From assembly GCA_035266845.1 (NCBI GenBank), contig DATFMP010000086.1, forward strand, positions 1-6,249: a DNA stretch of 6,249 bases, given 5' to 3'. The position numbers and the translations under genes are program-made. This document shows positions 1 to 5,200 of this stretch, piece by piece; position 1 is the stretch's first letter; the number at the start of each line of letters is the position of its first letter. The notes below the pieces were generated by a model. That model was not told the origin of the DNA and made no database searches. It was given only the letters and a program-made list of their open reading frames with translations. Source of the DNA: DATFMP01 sp035266845 (GTDB lineage: Bacteria; SAR324; JACQKK01).

Positions 1-141
1 CGTTGGAAGGTCGAACGCTTCTTCGCCTGGCTGCACAACTTCCGCCGCCTCACCGTCCGCTGGGAGTATCACGCAGCCAACTTCCTTGGCCTGCTGAGAC
101 TGGCTTGCACCATGATCCTCCTCAGAGCATTTTCGGGATAG
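1..141 (+). CDS. IS5-family DDE transposase, C-terminal fragment
   Basis: The frame is open at the left edge and gives 46 residues before a TAG stop. It begins RWKVERFFAWLHNFRRL and continues through a segment containing LRLACTMILLR. This is the characteristic C-terminal block of IS5-family (IS427/IS1031-like) transposases. The Glu in WKVER is the third acidic residue of the DDE catalytic triad, and the following WL..FRRL helix is conserved in the family. The protein would cut and join the element's ends in the cytoplasm. The two Asp residues and the start codon lie outside the window, so whether the gene is intact cannot be judged. It runs toward the disrupted integrase, on the opposite strand. 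Confidence 0.88.
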   Translation, partial: RWKVERFFAWLHNFRRLTVRWEYHAANFLGLLRLACTMILLRAFSG

Positions 142-146
142 GTTCT
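1..146 (+). mobile_element. Right end of an IS5-family insertion sequence
   Basis: This is the terminal part of an insertion sequence whose body lies left of the window. The transposase reading frame stops at 139-141, and the stop lies inside a run (ttttcgggataggttc, about 130-145) that has the look of an IS5-family terminal inverted repeat. The adjacent integrase frame loses its family-like sequence at the same place, about position 144-146, which supports this as the junction. The bases next to the end are TA, which would fit the TA or TNA target preference of the IS427-type subgroup. The left end and second copy of the target duplication are not visible, so the exact boundary is an inference. 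Confidence 0.7.
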
Positions 147-443
147 ACGCGCCTCCTCGGTCATGTCTAGGCTCTCCTGCAGCCATTGCTGCACAAGGCG
201 CTTTATGTCGCGGTCCGTAAGCGTCTTCATGGCCCCGGAGCGAATGCGAATAAACAGAATTCTGCACCAATATGACACGTACGCAGCCTGCAACTTCGCT
301 TGAGCCCGAGAGTGAGTCCGAAGCGGATAGCGAAACTGCCGGCTTGTTACGGTATCACGAAGACTGAAGGGGATGTTCAGGCAGAAGTAAAAGCCCGAGC
401 GGCGCAGATAAATGTAGGGTGGGGAACGAAACATGATCGGCAC
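146..443 (-). pseudogene. Tyrosine-recombinase integrase, N-terminal remnant cut by an IS
   Basis: About 99 codons remain of a gene that starts near the ssrA 3' end and runs away from it. The start is either GTG at 443 or ATG at 434; an AGG about 10 bases before the ATG slightly favours 434. The N-terminus reads SPPYIYLRRSGFYFCLNIP, then a segment with RQFRYPLRT and a helical stretch ending in a DIKRLVQQWLQESLDMTEEA-type sequence. This matches the N-terminal DNA-binding region of phage and island integrases: a beta 'rrg.yyfrr.iP..lr' segment, R.SL-type turn, then a helical core-binding start. The catalytic R-H-R-Y domain is absent. The same frame continues into the IS to a stop at 69-71, but that part is IS sequence. 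Position and orientation beside ssrA fit an integrase of an ssrA-integrated island. The family call is from pattern memory. Confidence 0.72.
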
Positions 444-465
444 CTATGCACACTGGTTATGCACA
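444..465. repeat. Direct repeat of TATGCACA, DnaA-box-like, upstream of the integrase
   Basis: The octamer tatgcaca occurs at 445-452 and again at 458-465, in the same orientation with a 13-base period. With the preceding base, the second copy (ttatgcaca, 457-465) matches the DnaA-box consensus TTATNCACA exactly and the first (ctatgcaca) has one mismatch. They lie immediately upstream of the integrase start, where arm-type integrase sites, excisionase sites or repressor operators are also common. The repeat is directly visible; its function is unknown. Confidence 0.5.
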
Positions 466-487
466 GGCGCCGAACCCAGAATGTTAA

Positions 488-516
488 GCTATTGATACGA
501 TTGACTGAATAGTCAA
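488..516 (-). promoter_or_regulatory. Possible integrase promoter overlapping a palindrome
   Basis: A minus-strand TTGACT (516-511) would be a near-consensus -35 box. Seventeen bases on lies AATAGC (493-488), a weak -10. The -35 box is one arm of a perfect 6-base inverted repeat, ttgact-gaat-agtcaa (501-516), so a protein bound to the palindrome would block it. The palindrome lacks a following T-run on either strand, which argues against an intrinsic terminator. This is an inference from motif spacing only. Confidence 0.25.
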
Positions 517-546
517 AGAGTGGAGGCGGCGGGAATCGAACCCGCG
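515..546. other. Probable attachment site (attL) at the ssrA 3' end
   Basis: The T-arm (529-545) and acceptor end of ssrA form a common crossover site for tyrosine recombinases. Here they are followed directly by lower-GC DNA carrying an integrase start in the same direction as ssrA, the standard layout of an ssrA-integrated island. The sequence changes from tmRNA to foreign DNA immediately after the discriminator base at 521. The exact core cannot be fixed because the attR copy is not in the window. Confidence 0.5.
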
Positions 547-898
547 TCCTATCGGGAGACGTCAGAGGTTTCTACAAGCTTAGCGGCTCTTTCGCGTTTC
601 GCGGACGGGGTGTCGGCTGCCGCCGCCTCACCCGCCGCTATCCCGTAAGGTTTCACCACTCCGGACCGGGCGGCCGGGGCGGCTGAGCGCGATCTCTGTT
701 GCGGTGATGCCCCTATCGTGCGTCAGGGCGCCGCATCCGGCTTAAGTGCGCTGGCTGGAATTAAGCAGCCAGGGCGACCGGAGAATAGTTGCTGTTGTTG
801 GCAGCTACTATGATGATCGATTTTTTACGTGGCCCTTCGATCAACCACGGCTTGCTTTCCCTGACATCCGCACCCGTAGTCGAATCCAGTTCGCCCCC
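521..898 (-). ncRNA. ssrA: Transfer-messenger RNA (tmRNA)
   Basis: tmRNA rescues ribosomes stalled on mRNAs lacking a stop codon. It acts first as an alanyl-tRNA mimic with SmpB, then as a template for a degradation tag. The 5' end GGGGGCG (898-892) pairs with CGCCTCC near the 3' end (528-522), giving a 7-base acceptor stem with one G-U pair. Other tmRNA marks are the D-loop-like stretch with GGATTCGAC near the 5' end, the T-arm GCGGG-TTCGATT-CCCGC (545-529) and a 14-codon tag frame ending in LAA plus TAA. The length is about 378 nt without CCA, normal for a one-piece proteobacterial tmRNA. The 3' CCA is not encoded: the discriminator A (521) is followed by CTC, so maturation would need CCA-adding enzyme. 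The gene lies 23 bases after smpB, and no convincing separate promoter is visible in the gap. Confidence 0.96.
761..805 (-). other. tmRNA tag-peptide reading frame (14 codons plus stop)
   Basis: Inside ssrA the minus strand reads UAGUA followed by GCU GCC AAC AAC AGC AAC UAU UCU CCG GUC GCC CUG GCU GCU UAA. The UAGUA matches the UAGUC element that sets the resume codon in E. coli tmRNA. The predicted tag is AANNSNYSPVALAA, ending in the LAA signal recognised by ClpXP and related proteases. It is four residues longer than the E. coli tag ANDENYALAA. If the resume codon were the second Ala (800-802) the tag would be 13 residues; alignment of the UAGU element favours 803-805. Confidence 0.88.
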
Positions 899-921
899 GT
901 GTGCTGGTAGGTCGGAGAGAC

Positions 922-1377
922 TCAGGCGAGATGCCGTTGGGTATCTCGTTCAACGTCGCGTTCCTTGATCTTCTCCCGTTTATCGTACTTCTTGCGGCCA
1001 CGGGCCAGGGCGATTTCCACCTTGACCCACCCATGTTTAAGATAGACCCGCGTGGGAATGAGGGTCAAACCCTTCTCCCGCACACGCTGAATCAGGCGCC
1101 GGATCTCCGCGCGGTTCAGCAGCAGCTTGCGCGTGCGCAGCGGATCGTGGTTGGCGTGCGTGCCGTGGGAGTAGGGACTGATGTGCGCATCCTTCAGGTA
1201 CACACTGCCGTCGCGCTCGATCACGCAATAGCTGTCGCCGAGGTTAAGCTTGCCTTCGCGCAGGCTCTTTACCTCCGTGCCTTCCAGCACGATTCCCGCC
1301 TCGAATCGCTCGAGCAACTCGTACTCGAAGCGGGCGCGCCGGTTGTCGGCGATCAGTTTGGTACCTACGTTCGCCAT
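922..1377 (-). CDS. smpB: SsrA-binding protein SmpB
   Basis: SmpB binds the tRNA-like domain of tmRNA and delivers it with EF-Tu to stalled ribosomes in the cytoplasm. The 151-residue product shows the whole family pattern: IADNRRARFEYELLERFEAG at the start, GTEVKSLREGKLNLGDSY for the OB-fold core that contacts RNA, then a YSHGTHANHDPLRTRKLLL stretch. The basic C-terminal tail, with GRKKYDKREKIKERD, folds into the mRNA channel. Length is close to the usual ~155 residues. I chose ATG at 1377 because MAN...K.IA.NR is the typical N-terminus. An in-frame GTG at 1401 would add eight residues and has an AGGGG close upstream, so it is a lesser alternative. The family's usual His after RKLLL is Asn here. 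It is followed 23 bases later by ssrA, its RNA partner, and probably shares a transcript with it. Confidence 0.97.
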   Translation of the reverse strand: MANVGTKLIADNRRARFEYELLERFEAGIVLEGTEVKSLREGKLNLGDSYCVIERDGSVYLKDAHISPYSHGTHANHDPLRTRKLLLNRAEIRRLIQRVREKGLTLIPTRVYLKHGWVKVEIALARGRKKYDKREKIKERDVERDTQRHLA

Positions 1378-1413
1378 TGCTCGCAAGCTCGGCGGACGCA
1401 CCGCCCCTGTCGA

Positions 1414-1517
1414 TCATGCAATCTGGATACGAAGCTCCCCCACTACAGGCAAGTCCTTCATCTCTTTATGTAATATACCATAGGCGGGCCGGGGAGAACA
1501 GCGCCAAACGAGCACCC
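1414..1517 (-). promoter_or_regulatory. smpB upstream region: possible promoter and tiny leader frame
   Basis: The 210 bases between purN and smpB hold no clear gene. An AT-rich patch on the minus strand (TATGGTATATTACATAAAG, about 1482-1464) contains several weak -10-like hexamers in otherwise GC-rich DNA, and a TTGGCG lies 19 bases before the first of them. This may be the smpB promoter. Just after it, AAGAG precedes a 15-codon frame (1461-1414, MKDLPVVGELRIQIA then TGA) that ends 36 bases before the smpB ATG. The frame may be chance. Both calls rest on motif appearance alone. Confidence 0.25.
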
Positions 1518-1565
1518 ACCTGCGCCGGAGGCCCCGAGTACTGGAGCCTGGAGTGTCACGGGGGC

Positions 1566-1579
1566 GACCCGGTCGGGTC
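1566..1579. repeat. Short hairpin after purN
   Basis: The sequence gaccc-ggtc-gggtc forms a 5-base perfect stem with a 4-base loop, starting nine bases beyond the purN stop. There is no T-run after it in the purN direction, so it is at most a weak or Rho-assisted terminator or an mRNA 3'-end stabiliser. Confidence 0.25.
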
Positions 1580-1587
1580 CGCTCGTG

Positions 1588-2208
1588 TCAGACCGCGTCC
1601 AGGTCGATCTCCCCCAGCGCGATGCGGCGCAGGGTCTCCGGGTACAGGCGATGCTCCGTCTCCAACACGCGCGCCTGCAACACCTGCGGCGTATCGCCGG
1701 GCTGCACAGGCACCTCTGCCTGGGCCAGAATGAGGCCGTGGTCGTATACCTCGTCCACCAAGTGGATCGTTACGCCCGTGACGCGCTCGCCGGCGGCCAG
1801 CACGGCCTCATGAACGTGCATGCCGAACATGCCGGCACCGCCGTAGCGCGGCAACAGCGCCGGGTGCACGTTCACCACCCGCTGACGGTAGGCCGCCAGC
1901 ACCCGCGGACCCACCTTGCGCATATAGCCGGCGCAAACCACCAGGTTCACCTCGTGGTCGCGCAGGGCCTCCAGCATGGCGGCGTCCAGTGCATCGGCAT
2001 TCCCGTGCGTGGCCGTGCTCAGGTGCAGCCCTGGCACACCGGCCGCTTGGGCACGCTGCAGGGCCGTAGCGCCTGAGTTGTTGCAGATCACCAGGCGCGG
2101 CTCCGCGGGCAGCGTCCCGGCCGCAATGGCGTCCAGGATCGCCTGCATGTTGCTCCCACCATGGGATGCGAGGAATCCGAGCCGCAGCGGCTGGGGCGGG
2201 ATGGACAT
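1588..2208 (-). CDS. purN: Phosphoribosylglycinamide formyltransferase (GART)
   Basis: PurN transfers a formyl group from 10-formyltetrahydrofolate to GAR, the third step of de novo purine synthesis, in the cytoplasm. The 206-residue product (E. coli: 212) has the N-terminal Rossmann-like start LGFLASHGGSN, whose GGSN loop binds the GAR phosphate (residues 17-20). The folate-site segment VNVHPALLP carries the catalytic Asn113 and His115, and VDEVYDHG carries the catalytic Asp156. All three catalytic residues are present. After HPALLP the sequence is RYGGAGMFGMHVHEAV rather than the short E. coli KYPGLHTHRQA, a variant I associate with PurN from other phyla such as Bacteroidetes. ATG at 2208 gives the usual N-terminal length; TTG at 2232 is possible. 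Neither has a clear ribosome-binding site, and the gene starts 43 bases after the carboxylase stop, so translation may be coupled. purM, its usual neighbour, is not here. Confidence 0.96.
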   Translation of the reverse strand: MSIPPQPLRLGFLASHGGSNMQAILDAIAAGTLPAEPRLVICNNSGATALQRAQAAGVPGLHLSTATHGNADALDAAMLEALRDHEVNLVVCAGYMRKVGPRVLAAYRQRVVNVHPALLPRYGGAGMFGMHVHEAVLAAGERVTGVTIHLVDEVYDHGLILAQAEVPVQPGDTPQVLQARVLETEHRLYPETLRRIALGEIDLDAV

Positions 2209-2251
2209 CAGCAGCGGCGACGGGCGGCGCAAAGCTGGGCGGGTGCCCTGC

Positions 2252-5200
2252 TCAGCCGCCGGCGGCCGCGATGGGGGGGTTCTTCTCGGGGCCCTTCTCT
2301 GCGGCGCCCGTCTGCCCCTTGGCGATGGGCTTGACGATGAACAGCAGGTCGCCCTGATTCACCGTCTGCCCACTTTCCGCCAGCACGCGCGTGACAGTGA
2401 ACTGGTGGTCGGTCGGGAACAGCTCCTGGCCATTGCCGGCATTATAGTCGGCCAGCTTCAGATTCTCGAACACCTTCATGGCCTCCAGCAGGCACAGCGG
2501 GTGGTTCACGTCGAACACGTCGCCAATGTCCACGAAAGGCGGATCGTCCGGGGTGGGCGAGGGATAAAACACGCCTGTGCGCGGCGAGAGCACTCGCAAC
2601 TCGTCCGAGTTCTCGATGCGGATCGCATCGAGGTCGATCGCCTCGTGGCTGGCACGGTTGCGGGCTTCACTGCGAGCAAGCACCTTCTTCATATCCGCGC
2701 GCTTGAAGAAGTCCGCCACGAAGCCGGTGTCGTAGTCTCCCTCCTTGAACACCGCATCGTCGAGGATCGCCTCCATCAGCGCAAGATTGGTATAGACGCC
2801 CTCGATCTCGACTGTCTCGATATACTCGCGCAGAGCCTTGATGACCTCGCCGCGCGTGCGACCGAAGCCTATGATCTGCACGATCAGGCTGTCGTAGTAA
2901 GGTGGGATGACATCGCCTTCCTCGACGGCCGAAATGAGGCGGATGTTGGGCGTCTCCGGCAGCCGCAGCCGCGTCACCTTGCCCGGAGACGGCACGAAGG
3001 CGTAGCGCCCGTCGCCGCCCGATACCATGCGCTCCGCGTTGACGCGCACCTCCATGGCATAGCCCTTGTGGGCCGTCTTCAGGTCCTCGATGGACTCCCC
3101 TGAGGCGATGCGGATCTGCTCCTGCACGATGTCCACGCCCGTCACCAACTCAGTCACCGGGTGCTCCACCTGCAGGCGCGTGTTCATCTCCATGAAGTAG
3201 ACCGCCTGCTCCTTGCGATCGAAGATGAACTCGATCGTGCCCGCGCCCACGTAGTCAATGTCATCGGCGATGGCCTTCCCGTAGCTGAAAATGGCCTCCT
3301 GCAATTCCTTGGGGAACTTGTGAGAGCTGGATTCCTCGATAAGCTTCTGGTTGTCGCGCTGCACGGAGCAATCGCGCATTCCCAGCACTACCGTGTGCCC
3401 ATGGCTGTCGCGCAGGATCTGCACCTCCACGTGCCGCATGGATTCGACGAACTTCTCCAGATACACGTCTCCACTGCCGAAGGCACTGCGCGCCTCCTGG
3501 GTCGTGCGCAGAAACTCGTCACGGAAGTGCGCCCCATCGTGCACCACCCGCATGCCCTTGCCACCACCGCCAAAGGTGGCCTTGATCAGCACCGGGTAGC
3601 CAATTTCGTCGGCGATAGCCTGGCCTTCCGTCGCGCTGGCGATGACTCCCTGGCTGCCGGGCACGACACTCACGTTCAGCCTGCGGGCCGTGGCGATGGC
3701 GTTCGACTTGTTGCCCATCAGTTCCATGCTGCGCGCCCGGGGCCCAACAAAATTGAAGCCATGGCGACGGCAGAGCAGGGCAAAGCTGGGATTCTCGGAG
3801 AGGAACCCGATGCCGGGGTGAATCGTGTCCACCTCTTCCTGCTCGGCAATGCGGATCACGCTCATGCCATTCAGGTAGCTGTCCGCAGGCGTATTGCCGC
3901 CCAGACAGACCAGCCGGTCCGGATCGCGCAGCAGTCGGGCCGCGTAGCTCTCCATGTCGGCGTCCGACTGAACCAGCACGCTTTCCACCCCCGCGGCCTG
4001 CGCGCCCTTGATGAGCCGCACGGCCGTGCAACCTCGCGCGTGGATGAGCATGCGCTTGACCGGCCCGAAGGTGATGAAACCCTTGGGCAGTGCCCGCTCC
4101 TCTTCCTTCTCGGCACCCTTGGCCGGCGCGACAGGGCGGTATTCGCCCTGGAGCACACGCGCGATGGTCTGCTGCATTGTCTCCGTGGCCAGCGGAATGG
4201 CGGGGTCAATCGCGTGCAGGGCCTCGTCCAGGTCGCCATCGAAAGGGTTCTGCACCAGCCCGTCCATGGCCCCTTCCACCTTGCTCAGGTAGTTGGCCAA
4301 AATCGCCTCCGCGGGCAGATGGCTCGGCACCACGCGCTGACCGGCGAAGGGCATCATGGCGCCGGAAAGGTAGTAGGTCTTCACCAGCCGGTGCGTGACG
4401 AAGCTGGCTTGGGCACCGCCTGTGCAGTCGCGGAAGCCGAAGCAGAGAACTGGCAGGTCGAAGTCCTTCACGAAGCGCGTAATGCGGCCGTTCAGCACCG
4501 GCATGGAGAAGAGCGCACCGGCCCCCTCCTTGGTCTGCATGCCGCCCGAGGAGATGAACATGATCAGGGGCAGCTTGTTGACGGCGCACTCCACCATCAG
4601 CTTGCAGACCTTCTCACCGCTGGCCATGTCGAAGGCCCCGGCCTGGAACTGCGTATTGCTCACCACCACGCCCACGCGGCTCTTGAAGCCGTCGTGCTCG
4701 AAGTCCGCGAAGCCCGTGATCACGCCCACCGGCGAAATCTTCTGCTCCAGGGCGCGCTCGATGGACTGCCGGAATCCGGGGAAGTTCACCGGATCGTTGG
4801 TGATGACGTCCTCGAAGAGCTCTTCGAAGTTGGTGAACACCGCGTCGAGCACCATCTTCGGCGTGATCGCCTGCCGCTTCTTCTGGTCCGCAAGCAGGTT
4901 CTGCAGCATCAGATCGCGATAGGCCTGGTTCAGGCGGTTCCAGAAGTCCTTGATGCCGATGTTGCGCGGATTGATACGGCCGTCGAAACGCTTCTCGCCC
5001 CGCATGGCCTCGTAGAACGAGGGCAGCAGGTGTGTGAAGTAGTAAGTGAGGATGCCAAACAGCGGCTCACTGAGCCGCGGAAAAGCCATGCGCTTCCACT
5101 CGCTCACCTGCCGCATCAGCGTTTCGAAGTCACGCCGGGAGATGAACTCCTCCAGCCACACGAAGAACTCGGGATGCTCCTGCGCCGAGGAGGTCTGGCC

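Noticed and set aside
300..512. 70-codon plus-strand frame across the integrase start
   Set aside because: It is antisense to the integrase remnant and its promoter region, and matches nothing I recognise.
501..516. Intrinsic terminator for ssrA
   Set aside because: The stem is only 6 AT-containing pairs and no T-run follows on the minus strand.
521..600. A standalone tRNA gene at the 521-545 T-arm
   Set aside because: There is no anticodon arm or cloverleaf nearby; the T-arm and acceptor strand pair with the tmRNA 5' end near 898.
901..1473. Long plus-strand open frame opposite smpB
   Set aside because: It is the antisense shadow of a clearly recognised smpB in GC-rich DNA; the product resembles no family and has no ribosome-binding site of note.
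1976..3103. 375-codon plus-strand frame opposite purN and the carboxylase end
   Set aside because: It runs antisense across two well-conserved genes, is rich in Arg/His/Ala as expected of a shadow in GC-rich DNA, and has no recognisable motif.
3519..4031. Extra minus-strand frames inside the carboxylase gene
   Set aside because: These are out-of-frame readings of the biotin carboxylase region, which is covered by one continuous frame with all catalytic motifs.
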